64,000 nt of DNA from an uncultured Sulfolobales archaeon (GTDB taxonomy: Archaea > Thermoproteota > Thermoprotei_A > Sulfolobales > NBVN01), in assembly GCA_938073905.1 (NCBI GenBank), contig CALJEN010000010.1, forward strand, positions 1 through 64,000, given 5' to 3'. Shown here piece after piece: positions 49,456-57,380 of the stretch (positions within the stretch are counted from its first letter, which is position 1; each line of letters opens with the position of its first letter). The notes below the pieces were generated by a model. The model did not search any database and was not told the DNA's origin. It saw only the letters and a list, made by a program, of their open reading frames with translations. Made by a program: the position numbers and the translations under genes.

Positions 49456-50058
49456 GTGGTTGGAGTGTCCGGGAAGTACAGGTACGTGGACTGGGAGACC
49501 CTCCACGACCTGGTGGCTAGGCTAGCCCTGGCCGTGGGTGAGAGCTACTCGCCCCAAGTCATCGTGGGGGTGCTCAGGGGCGGCTACATAATCGCGAGGA
49601 TCCTCTCGGACGTTCTCGGAGTTGAAGAGCTCGGGATCGTCGGCGTGAAGTTCTACAGGGGGATCGGCGAGACGAGCGAGAGGCCCCTCGTGACGGTCCC
49701 GCTGGTCGACGACGTCAGGGGCAGGGACGCTCTAGTCGTCGACGACGTGGCGGATAGCGGCAGAACCCTCGAGACTCTCGCGGCCGAGCTCAGGCTACGC
49801 GGGGCCAGGACTATCAAGACCGCGGTGGTCTTCCTCAAGCCCAGGTCTATAGTGATCCCGGACTTCTACGCGGAGGTGACCGACTCCTGGATAGTCTTTC
49901 CGTGGGAGCTCTGCGACTTCGCGCGCGAGATGGTCAGGAGGGGGGACGCGGAGGCTCTGGAGCACGTGGTGTCCAGCGTCAGGAGCAGTGGGGGGCTCTC
50001 GAGAGCTCTTCAGCATATCCTGGGGGTCAGGAGCGGAGAGGGCTCGACCAGCGTATAG
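49456..50058 (+). CDS. Purine (hypoxanthine/xanthine/guanine-type) phosphoribosyltransferase
   Basis: A 200-residue type I phosphoribosyltransferase. VIVGVLRGGYIIARIL is the N-terminal loop and LVVDDVADSGRTLETL the PRPP-binding motif (residues about 94-109); DSWIVFPWEL is typical of archaeal and bacterial XGPRT-like enzymes. It salvages a purine base with PRPP to a nucleotide. The base preference is not certain. The GTG start is leaderless. The end overlaps the convergent hypE gene by 49 bases. Confidence 0.85.
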   Translation: MVGVSGKYRYVDWETLHDLVARLALAVGESYSPQVIVGVLRGGYIIARILSDVLGVEELGIVGVKFYRGIGETSERPLVTVPLVDDVRGRDALVVDDVADSGRTLETLAAELRLRGARTIKTAVVFLKPRSIVIPDFYAEVTDSWIVFPWELCDFAREMVRRGDAEALEHVVSSVRSSGGLSRALQHILGVRSGEGSTSV

Positions 50059-51041
50059 CCACCGACCTCGGTCTTCGCGATCACCTTGCCCCGGAGGAAC
50101 TCCAGCGGAGGCTCCACGACCTCGCCCACCGGGGTCGCCTCCTCGTAGCCCAGCTTGCGCGCGAGCTCGAGGACCTCCGGGTAGAGCTCCCTAGGGACTG
50201 CTATCACGGCCACGCCCTCGGACGCTGAGTTCAGGGGGTCGATGCCCAGCAGCTCGAGGAACCTCCTCGTGGCCTCCCGGACTGGCACGGAGTCCCTGTA
50301 GACCATTATTGAGAGGCCGGAGGCCCTCGCCCACTCGTAGAGGACCGAGGCCAGCCCACCGCGGGTCGGGTCCCTGGCCGCGTGGATGGAGCTGCCGAAC
50401 CTCTCTATCAGCGGGATCATGAGGTCGTGGAGGGGCCTCACGTCGCTCGAGATCCCCGCGATCCTGTCCAGGAGCCCCAGCTGGGCAGCCGATATGACGG
50501 CGCCGTGGTCTCCCACGGGGCCCGAGACTATCACCACGTCACCGACCTCTATCCTCCTGTCGACTATCGGGGTCTCGGTGAACCCTATCCCGGAGGATGT
50601 GACGACGATCCCGTCTATGGTGCCCCTGGGCATCACCTTGAAGTCCCCGCCCACCACCCGGACTCCTGCCAGGGCCGCCGTCGCCGCGAACGACTCCACC
50701 ACCTCCTCGACGAGCTGCTCCTCCGCGCCCTCCTCGACCACTATCGCGTCGACGAGGGCCACCGGCCTGGCACCCATCATCAGGAGGTCGTTTATGGTGC
50801 CCGAGGCCGCCAGCTTCCCTATGTCGCCGCCCGGGAACTTCGGGGGCTTCACGGTGTAGGAGTCTATGGTGAAAGCCATGTAGAGACCTGGCGAGACCTC
50901 GACCACGGCACCGTCGTCCATGTAGTCGAGCCCGTAGCCTCCGGGAGTACTGCGGAGCTCGGGCGGGATCTTCGAGACTATGTGCTTCAGCACGAAGTCG
51001 GCCATCTCGGAGCCCCCGGCTCCGTGCTCTATCCTGATCAC
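50010..51041 (-). CDS. hypE: [NiFe]-hydrogenase maturation protein HypE
   Basis: A 343-residue HypE with ATP-binding VGGDFKVMPRG and GPVGDHG, DPTRGGLASVLYEWA, SASEGVAVIAVP, and the diagnostic C-terminal PRIC whose last cysteine accepts the carbamoyl group from HypF and is dehydrated to thiocyanate. It supplies the CN ligands of [NiFe]-hydrogenase, so the organism probably makes such a hydrogenase. No other hyp or hydrogenase genes are in the window. The ATG at 51041 is standard. Confidence 0.95.
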   Translation of the reverse strand: MIRIEHGAGGSEMADFVLKHIVSKIPPELRSTPGGYGLDYMDDGAVVEVSPGLYMAFTIDSYTVKPPKFPGGDIGKLAASGTINDLLMMGARPVALVDAIVVEEGAEEQLVEEVVESFAATAALAGVRVVGGDFKVMPRGTIDGIVVTSSGIGFTETPIVDRRIEVGDVVIVSGPVGDHGAVISAAQLGLLDRIAGISSDVRPLHDLMIPLIERFGSSIHAARDPTRGGLASVLYEWARASGLSIMVYRDSVPVREATRRFLELLGIDPLNSASEGVAVIAVPRELYPEVLELARKLGYEEATPVGEVVEPPLEFLRGKVIAKTEVGGYTLVEPSPLLTPRIC

Positions 51042-51130
51042 CGTAGAGCTCCCGGTCTAGCGAAAGTCCGGACGATAATAAGTGACCGAGACCCCGGGGG
51101 AGGCCTCGGGCGGGCTTGGCCTCGGTCGCC

Positions 51131-51664
51131 TCAGACCTGGGTTCTCAAGGTGCCCGGGGGCAGTCCGTAGCGCGGGACCCTCACTACGACCAGGTCTCCG
51201 ACCGCGGACACCCCCAGGGAGGCCCCCCTGGCCAGGCCGGCGAGGAAGCGCCTCAGGACTTCCTTGGGTCCGGAGGACGGGACCAGGATTATGGAGTCCT
51301 CCCTGGGGACTCCGATCCCGTTGCTCAGCGACAGCCTCTCGACGAGCTCCCCGCAGCTGACGCCCAGCTCCCTCAGGGTAGCCCCGAGCCTCTCGCCGTA
51401 CGCCTCGGCGGCCTCGGGAGACGGGGACTGCCCTCCCAGGAGGTCTAGGGGCACGTAGGCGAACCCGAGCCTCGAGAGGACGAGCTCCACCCTCTTCTCC
51501 CTCAGGACGTCGGGAGCGAAGTAGCCCATCCTCTCCACCTCGGCGACCTCCCCGAGGAGCCTCCTCAGGTAGCCGGTCAGGCTCATCCCCCTCGACCCGG
51601 CGATCGACTTGAGCTCCTCCACTAGCTCGAGGTCTAGACCGACAGTCCTCCTACTCCTCACCAA
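51131..51664 (-). CDS. Ribbon-helix-helix-like protein, second of a pair
   Basis: A 177-residue protein. The first 45 residues (RRTVGLDLELVEELKSIAGS, then MSLTGYLRRLLGEV) look like a ribbon-helix-helix DNA-binding unit. The remainder is alpha/beta with strands such as EDSIILVPSSGP and GDLVVVRVPRYG. The start overlaps the preceding gene by 14 bases, so they are translated together. Function unknown; a DNA-binding regulator is inferred only from the N-terminus. Confidence 0.5.
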   Translation of the reverse strand: MVRSRRTVGLDLELVEELKSIAGSRGMSLTGYLRRLLGEVAEVERMGYFAPDVLREKRVELVLSRLGFAYVPLDLLGGQSPSPEAAEAYGERLGATLRELGVSCGELVERLSLSNGIGVPREDSIILVPSSGPKEVLRRFLAGLARGASLGVSAVGDLVVVRVPRYGLPPGTLRTQV

Positions 51665-52226
51665 GACCGCTCACCCTGAGCACGAGGACGGAGGACCCGA
51701 CGGAGATCTCGTAGCTCTCGAGACCGTAACCCCTCGCTAGCCCCTCCGCTACGCACCTCAATAGCTCGAGGAGCTCTCCCGGAGCCTCCGCGAAGCTTAC
51801 CACGTACTTGTACGCCCCCTCGCCCTCCTTGACCAGGTCTACCCTGGCGCTGGGGACCCAGAGCTCCAGGGAGTTCTTGACCTCCCCGACGGTCAGAGAC
51901 CTCTTGACCCTGCCGAGCTCGGCGTACCAGGAGGCCGCCCTGGACACCTCCGAGCACACCCCCGAGAGCCCGTCAGGGCCCGCGCGGGCCAGGAGCTCCC
52001 TGACCGACCTCTCCGGGAGGTAGACTCCGCCGAGCCTCCTCACGTCGGCGAGGGCGTCGACCATGGACAGGGTCTCTAGGAAGTCCCTCCTGTACTTGAG
52101 TATCCTGAGGACTTCCGCCAGTATCCTCTCTATGAGGGCGGTGTAGGGGATCCCGAGCCTCTCGGCGACCCTTATCGCGTCGACGAGGAGCCCCTCGGGA
52201 AGAGCTACGAACCTCCTGGACGACAC
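51651..52226 (-). CDS. Ribbon-helix-helix-like protein, first of a pair
   Basis: A 191-residue protein with the same layout as its downstream neighbour: a short strand (RRFVALPEGLLVDAIRVAE), a helical unit (PYTALIERILAEVLRILK), then an alpha/beta part with SARVDLVKEGEGAYKYVVSF and SSVLVLRVSGLGEE. The two proteins may be distant paralogues forming a heterodimer. A TATA and a perfect 12-bp palindrome lie just upstream, which would allow self-regulation. The family is not recognised. Confidence 0.5.
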   Translation of the reverse strand: MSSRRFVALPEGLLVDAIRVAERLGIPYTALIERILAEVLRILKYRRDFLETLSMVDALADVRRLGGVYLPERSVRELLARAGPDGLSGVCSEVSRAASWYAELGRVKRSLTVGEVKNSLELWVPSARVDLVKEGEGAYKYVVSFAEAPGELLELLRCVAEGLARGYGLESYEISVGSSVLVLRVSGLGEE

Positions 52227-52256
52227 GCTGCCACCGACCGACCGCTAGTTGGCCGA

Positions 52257-52277
52257 TGGTATATAAGTGTGCACACT
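52257..52277 (-). promoter_or_regulatory. TATA box plus 12-bp palindromic operator candidate
   Basis: On the minus strand CTTATATACC (about 52257-52266) is placed 35 bases before the RHH gene start at 52226. Directly upstream and touching it is the perfect palindrome AGTGTGCACACT (52266-52277). A dimer bound there would cover the TFB recognition element, so repression of the RHH gene pair is plausible. Confidence 0.5.
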
Positions 52278-52361
52278 CTAACACAGCCTCGCGACTCTTT
52301 TTAACCACCCGGAGCTCCGGGAGCGGGCACGAGGGGCGTCGCCCAGCTATACGCGGAGCTC

Positions 52362-52655
52362 ATGCTCCTGGCGGTGGTCCTGGGGGTCGGAGCGGCCCTG
52401 GTGCACGCGGCCTCCGGGATAGCGGGCTCCCTGAGGGAGGTCGAGCCCCCGCCCAGGCTCTCGGCCTACAGGGTAGGCGGCACGGTGATCCTAGCGAACT
52501 GGGGGGATTCCACCTACAGGGTGGGGCTCCTCTGCGCCGACACCGGGGAGTACGAGGAGGTCGAGGTGGCCCCTGGGGCGCGCCTCTACAACACCACCTG
52601 CGCCGACGTGGTGCTGGTGTACCGGGGACACGTCGTGAAGCCCGTCAGGGTGTAG
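52362..52655 (+). CDS. Small exported or membrane-anchored protein
   Basis: A 97-residue protein beginning with a hydrophobic helix (MLLAVVLGVGAALVHAASG) and continuing as a beta-rich domain (RLSAYRVGGTVILANWGD, YEEVEVAPGARLYNTT) with two cysteines (LLCADTG, NTTCADV) that could form a disulfide. It is divergent from the RHH pair; a TATA-like CTTTTTAACC at 52294-52303 and GGAG before the ATG support the start. The domain resembles small archaeal pilin-like or envelope proteins, but this is weak. Confidence 0.55.
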   Translation: MLLAVVLGVGAALVHAASGIAGSLREVEPPPRLSAYRVGGTVILANWGDSTYRVGLLCADTGEYEEVEVAPGARLYNTTCADVVLVYRGHVVKPVRV

Positions 52656-52774
52656 CGGCGGTTCCCGAGCAGGGGCTTCTGATTCCCCCGAGACCGCCGA
52701 GGTGGAGGTCGCGGTCGCCAAGCGGCAGCTGTGCGGCGACGGAGAGCTTTTAAGCCCCGCGGGGAGCGACTCCG

Positions 52775-52868
52775 GGGCCCGTCGTCTAGCGGCTAGGACG
52801 CCGCCCTTACGAGCACCGTGGAACCCTGCGAGAGGCGGAGGTCCGGGGTTCGAATCCCCGCGGGCCCA
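52775..52868 (+). tRNA. tRNA-Val (anticodon TAC) with a 21-base intron
   Basis: Acceptor GGGCCCG (52775-52781) pairs with CGGGCCC (52861-52867); discriminator A; no full CCA. Anticodon stem CCGCC/GGCGG encloses CT-TAC-G, then an intron at about 52812-52832 after position 37. The T arm is CGGGG-TTCGAAT-CCCCG. A TATA-like CTTTTAAGC lies about 25 bases upstream. Confidence 0.93.
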
Positions 52869-52983
52869 CCTGAGAGCCCTTCACTCACCGAGCAGCAGCG
52901 CACACTTGCGCACAGGAGTGTGTACAGGTTGACACGCATCCCTTAAATGCGTAACCCTTTAGGTGATCTGTGAGGGTAAACCT

Positions 52984-55900
52984 ATGGACTCCAGATCCCT
53001 AAGCTCGGCAGTACTGCTAGGCCTACTGGTCATAAGCCTAGCCTCGTCGGTGCCGCTGGTAGCGCTTGCCCAGCTGCAGCTGGGCAGGATAGTCGAAGTG
53101 AAGCCGGTCATCGCTGATAGGATATACCCAGGAGAACCCGTGGCCGTGACCGTGGAGGTCGTCACGGCGCTCTCCTTCAAAGTGAAGCTCTGCAACGCCG
53201 GCTGCGATGTGGTCTGGGCCTCCAGGACCGGGTCCGCGTCCGGGACATACCTGCTGACCCTGCCGGAGAAGCTTCCAGGTGCGGTTGATGGTGATGGAGA
53301 CGGCCTGATAGACCTCTGGGTCGCCCTGGAGATCATGGGGACCGACGTAGATTACTGGTACGGTGACGTGTACCCGAAGGTCGTGGTGACGCCCTCCTCG
53401 TCTACCATAGTAGACTCGGCCGGAACCGGCGTCACGATCAAGGTCAGGTTCCTCGGCTACGTACCGTACGACACGATCAGCACAGTGACGTTCGACACGT
53501 TCGTGTTCAGCGGCTTCACGGAAGTGACCATAGGGACTGACGGAACTAACGAGACCACTGTCAACCTCCTCGATCACTCGCCGGGTAACAGGGGCATACC
53601 CAGGGGCAACTACAAGGTCCTGGGAGTCTCGTCTACCGGCGCGACCAACACGACCTACGCGAAGCGCGGAGACTTCGAGGTCAAACCCCAGGTAGTGATA
53701 ACGCCCAAGGAGGGCAACGGGAGATGTGATACCACATTCTGCGAGCTCACGGCTATCACAATAAGGGGCTACGGGTTCGCGAGGGACGTGAGGATACTCA
53801 GGATAGACCTCTTCAACATCAACTTCACGAACGTCGTGTACAGGTTCAGCTTCCCGCCGGCTGTGAAGACGGACCTCCAGGGCTACTTCGCGGTCTCGAA
53901 CCTCAAGCAGTACATAGCCGGAGGCAAGGGAACCAACATGACCGCCGGGCTCTACATACCGATAGTCTACGAGGCCCCGCTGCCGGTCACCCGCACGAAC
54001 ACATCGACGATACCGCTCAGGACGGTCGGCACCGTCGTGGTATCGGAGTCGGCGATACTGGCGGCCCTGGGCACCAGGGCCTCGGTCAGGGCCACCTCCT
54101 ACGTCGACGCGTCGCTGGCCTACGTGATGAAGGCCTCCGCCATGGCGTACACGCTAGCCGAGGTCCTCAGGATAGACATAGCGTACGCCGGCAAGAGGTA
54201 CCAGCTGGCGGCCAACCTGGTAACACCGAGCAACTTCACGGCAGGAACCTCCGGGACAGTGCGCTTCTCCCTCTTCAACACGACCACTGTGCCGTTCGTG
54301 ACCATGTTCACCGACACGACCACCGGGACTTACAACGCCACTCTGGGCGCCTTCGTCTACCACGTGTCGTTCAACATAGTAATGCCACCGGACTACACGC
54401 TTACGCCTCCGCCGACACCAGGAGTATACAGGTTCTGGGCGACCTTCTACGAGTACCAGAACCAGATACTGCTGGTGCTCAGGGAGTGGAGCCTGGTCGT
54501 GGCGAAGGCCAACCTCACGATAACCTACACGAACAGGGACACTGGCACGACCGTCACCAGGTACTACGAGTACCCGAAGAACATGAGCATCGTTGACTAC
54601 AGGCTCACCATATCCCCGCTGACCTTTACCGATGATGCTGCTCGCATAAGGTGGACCATCGGGTGGCACTACGACGTGCCGACCACGACTGCCTACCTCA
54701 CAGTCACGGGCGAGCCCCTGGTCGGCCCGTCCTTCGAGTTCAGGAACGTCTACTACATAGTCAGGCCTCTGCTCGTCCTGCTGACCCCGGGCGCGATAAC
54801 TCCCGGCATGACGGTCACCATAGCCGCCTACGGCTACGGGCCCGGCGCCGCCTGGGGCTACCCAGGCTTCAACACCCTCAGGGTGTACTGGGAGAAGATA
54901 CAACTGCTCGGCACGTTCACCCTCGGCAAGGACGGCAACCTGACGTTCAGGGTCAAGATACCGGACGACGCTACGTTCGGAGTCCACTACATATGGGGCG
55001 TCGACCTCTGGGGCTACGAGTACTCGCTGGCGATAGTAGTCGGAGCCAGGGCTTACTGGTACACCGGCAAGGTGAGGCCCGAGGTCTGGGCCGGCTACGA
55101 GGACAAGAGGTTCGAGGTCTGCCCGTGCCCCGAGAGCCTCGGCGTGAGGGGTGAGAAGTACTGCGCTCTGTGCGCCACGTACCTGGCCAAGTGCGACTAC
55201 CTGGGCGACGTGATAAGGGTCGTGGTGTCCGGCGTCTCTCCCGGAGAGACTCTTAGAGTGTACTTCGACGGGAGGCTAGTCCTGACGGCCAAGGCCAACA
55301 AGAGCGTGGAGGAGCTGTCCTTCGTGGTTCCCTCGGTGCCCGCCGGGACCTACACGATAACCGTCGTCGGGACGACATCGGGAACCATCGCGGTGACCGA
55401 CTTCTTCAACACCACCAAGTTCGTCACGGCCTCGCCCGTAGTGGTGCCCAAGGTGCTAGTGCTCGACCTGAGCCGCAACGTAGTGCCGGTGCTGGTGGGG
55501 CCAGGGTTCGTCAGGATCATCGGGTCTGGGTTCCCGGTGGGGGTCTCCGTATACGCGGTGCTCTTCAACGGGACTGACGCGGCCTACGCTCTCAACGCCC
55601 ACGTGAGCAGGTGGGCCAGCAGCGAGAACGGCATACTGGTGTCCCCGGTCACGAGGGTGCTCGGCATCTACGTGCCGGCCCTCGAGCCCGGGGCCTACGC
55701 GATCAGCCTGGCCTACGCGATGCCCGACGGTACCATCGTGGAGACGGTGGCCGGACACGTCTTCGTGATAAACAACCTCAGCGTCATGCCTACCAAGACC
55801 GTGATCGAGACGATAGTCGAGACCTCGACCTCCGAGGCCCTAGCTGCCATATCCTCCAAGATTGATGCTGCCGTGGCCGACCTGAGGTCTAGGATCGACG

Positions 55901-56649
55901 CTGCCGTAGGGGCCATATCCTCCAAGATTGACAGCTCGACGGACGAGCTATCCTCCAAGATTGACGAGGCCCTAGCTGCCATATCCTCCAAGATTGACGA
56001 GGCCCTAGCTGCCATATCCTCCAAGATTGACAGCTCGACGGACGAGCTATCCTCCAAGATTGACGCTGCCGTAGGGACCATATCCTCCAAGATTGACAGC
56101 TCGACGGCCAGCCTCAGCTCCAAGATTGACGCTGCCGTAGGGACCATATCCTCCAAGATTGACGAGGTGGCCGCCGCCGTGGCTGAGGTCTCCGAGGCTC
56201 TCAGCAATGCCGTGGTCACGGTAACCTCCAAGGTCGACACGGTGATCACCAAGGTCGACACCATATCTACGAACCTGAAGGCCGTGACCGACAGCCTGAG
56301 CGCGGTGACCAAGGACATCGGCACCATAAAGACCGACGTGAGCTCGATAAAGGCCGACGTAAACACAGTGAAGTCTGACGTAGCGGACATAAAGGGCATA
56401 AAGACCGACGTGGCAGGGCTTAAGACCGACATCGCGGCGGTCAAGTCCGACGTGGCCACAGTAAGATCCGAGGTAGCCGCAGCGAAGTCCGACGTGGCAG
56501 CGGTCAAGACGAGCGTAGACGCGATACCGGGCAGGATAGACACAACGACCACGGTCTCCACGGTATCTCTGGTCTTCGCTCTGCTGGCCTTCATAATGGC
56601 CACGCTAGCGTTCCTGACCATAAGGAAGGTGACCGGAGCCCCGAAGTAG
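52984..56649 (+). CDS. Large S-layer protein with coiled-coil stalk and membrane anchor
   Basis: About 1,221 residues. A signal peptide (LLGLLVISLASSVPLVALA) is followed by some 900 residues of beta-sandwich type sequence rich in Thr, Val, Gly and N-glycosylation sites (NTTY, NLTI, NFT). Next come ten 11-residue repeats (956-1065), then about eleven 7-residue repeats (1118-1195), then a C-terminal membrane helix and TIRK. This is the plan of stalked S-layer proteins such as tetrabrachion or SlaB, in which the coiled coil holds the outer canopy off the membrane. The ATG at 52984 follows a TATA-like CTTAAATG (52941-52948); the upstream GTG 52963 lies before the expected mRNA start. Confidence 0.85.
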   Translation: MDSRSLSSAVLLGLLVISLASSVPLVALAQLQLGRIVEVKPVIADRIYPGEPVAVTVEVVTALSFKVKLCNAGCDVVWASRTGSASGTYLLTLPEKLPGAVDGDGDGLIDLWVALEIMGTDVDYWYGDVYPKVVVTPSSSTIVDSAGTGVTIKVRFLGYVPYDTISTVTFDTFVFSGFTEVTIGTDGTNETTVNLLDHSPGNRGIPRGNYKVLGVSSTGATNTTYAKRGDFEVKPQVVITPKEGNGRCDTTFCELTAITIRGYGFARDVRILRIDLFNINFTNVVYRFSFPPAVKTDLQGYFAVSNLKQYIAGGKGTNMTAGLYIPIVYEAPLPVTRTNTSTIPLRTVGTVVVSESAILAALGTRASVRATSYVDASLAYVMKASAMAYTLAEVLRIDIAYAGKRYQLAANLVTPSNFTAGTSGTVRFSLFNTTTVPFVTMFTDTTTGTYNATLGAFVYHVSFNIVMPPDYTLTPPPTPGVYRFWATFYEYQNQILLVLREWSLVVAKANLTITYTNRDTGTTVTRYYEYPKNMSIVDYRLTISPLTFTDDAARIRWTIGWHYDVPTTTAYLTVTGEPLVGPSFEFRNVYYIVRPLLVLLTPGAITPGMTVTIAAYGYGPGAAWGYPGFNTLRVYWEKIQLLGTFTLGKDGNLTFRVKIPDDATFGVHYIWGVDLWGYEYSLAIVVGARAYWYTGKVRPEVWAGYEDKRFEVCPCPESLGVRGEKYCALCATYLAKCDYLGDVIRVVVSGVSPGETLRVYFDGRLVLTAKANKSVEELSFVVPSVPAGTYTITVVGTTSGTIAVTDFFNTTKFVTASPVVVPKVLVLDLSRNVVPVLVGPGFVRIIGSGFPVGVSVYAVLFNGTDAAYALNAHVSRWASSENGILVSPVTRVLGIYVPALEPGAYAISLAYAMPDGTIVETVAGHVFVINNLSVMPTKTVIETIVETSTSEALAAISSKIDAAVADLRSRIDAAVGAISSKIDSSTDELSSKIDEALAAISSKIDEALAAISSKIDSSTDELSSKIDAAVGTISSKIDSSTASLSSKIDAAVGTISSKIDEVAAAVAEVSEALSNAVVTVTSKVDTVITKVDTISTNLKAVTDSLSAVTKDIGTIKTDVSSIKADVNTVKSDVADIKGIKTDVAGLKTDIAAVKSDVATVRSEVAAAKSDVAAVKTSVDAIPGRIDTTTTVSTVSLVFALLAFIMATLAFLTIRKVTGAPK
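55849..56178 (+). repeat. Ten tandem 33-bp repeats coding hendecads
   Basis: Ten consecutive 33-base units encode 11-residue repeats of the form ISSKIDEALAA, ISSKIDSSTDE or LSSKIDAAVGT. Several units are identical or nearly so at DNA level, including the unusual ATT isoleucine codon in AAG-ATT-GAC, which points to recent duplication or conversion. Hendecad repeats make right-handed coiled coils. Confidence 0.85.
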
Positions 56650-56744
56650 CACTCGTTTTGCCAAGCCTAGTACAGTTTTTCTCCTGTTTCCCCGACTTCC
56701 CGGATCCGCGCAAGCCATTTTAGCTCCCCGCCGTACCCAGCCGG

Positions 56745-57380
56745 GTGTCGGAGGCGGTCAGGGTCTACCTCCTGAGGAGATTCGAGCCCGCGCTCGGCAC
56801 TGCCGACCTCCTGAAGCTCGAGCCCGGTGCCGACGGGCTGGTCCTGGAAGTCTGCTCCACGAGAGACCGGGTGCCCGTGGTCTGCCCGACCGGAGAGCCC
56901 GGCGACCTGAGCGGGACGCGGGTCGAGCTCGGCCTGCCCGAACTGAGCGAGGTCTTGGGGGGCACCGGAGCGAGCCTGCTCCTCTACGTCAGGAGCCCAC
57001 AGGTCGCGGACTCCGCGGCGAGAGCCGTGGAGACCTCCGGTGCCACCAGCAGGACCCGCCTAGTCTTCGACGACCTGCTCCACGCTAGGGTGGCGAGGAG
57101 CGCGTCGGAGCGGGTGGGGGCAGTCCTCAGGCTGGGCAACCCGTACCCCAACGTCCCCCTCCTGACCAGGGAGGGGCTGGTCGGCCTGGCCATGCCGGCC
57201 CCCGCTCTGAGACCGAGGGTGGTCAGAGAGTGCGCGAGCAGGGGACTGGAGGTCTACGCCTGGCTCGTCAACGACGTCTCCCAGGCCCTCAGAGTCCTCA
57301 GGTACGGAGTGGAGCTCCTCGTGACCTCCAGAGAGGGGCTCAGGAGGGAGCTTCGCCAGTACCTCGGGGAGCTCGCGTGA
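56745..57380 (+). CDS. Degenerate glycerophosphodiester phosphodiesterase-like protein
   Basis: A 211-residue TIM-barrel-like protein. EPGADGLVLEVCSTRDRVPVV follows the GDPD pattern GADGVELDVxxTxDGVPVV, and GLEVYAWLVNDVSQALRVL matches the late WTVND segment. The catalytic residues are missing: the N-terminal HRG is LRRFE and the HD after PVV is CP. It is therefore probably not a working GDPD and may bind a phosphate ligand. The start is GTG 56745. It follows the S-layer gene and overlaps the convergent next gene by 41 bases. Confidence 0.55.
   Translation: MSEAVRVYLLRRFEPALGTADLLKLEPGADGLVLEVCSTRDRVPVVCPTGEPGDLSGTRVELGLPELSEVLGGTGASLLLYVRSPQVADSAARAVETSGATSRTRLVFDDLLHARVARSASERVGAVLRLGNPYPNVPLLTREGLVGLAMPAPALRPRVVRECASRGLEVYAWLVNDVSQALRVLRYGVELLVTSREGLRRELRQYLGELA

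Noticed and set aside
55849-56178. Regular direct repeats that might be a CRISPR array.
   Set aside because: The 33-base units are in frame, have no unique spacers and encode a coiled coil.
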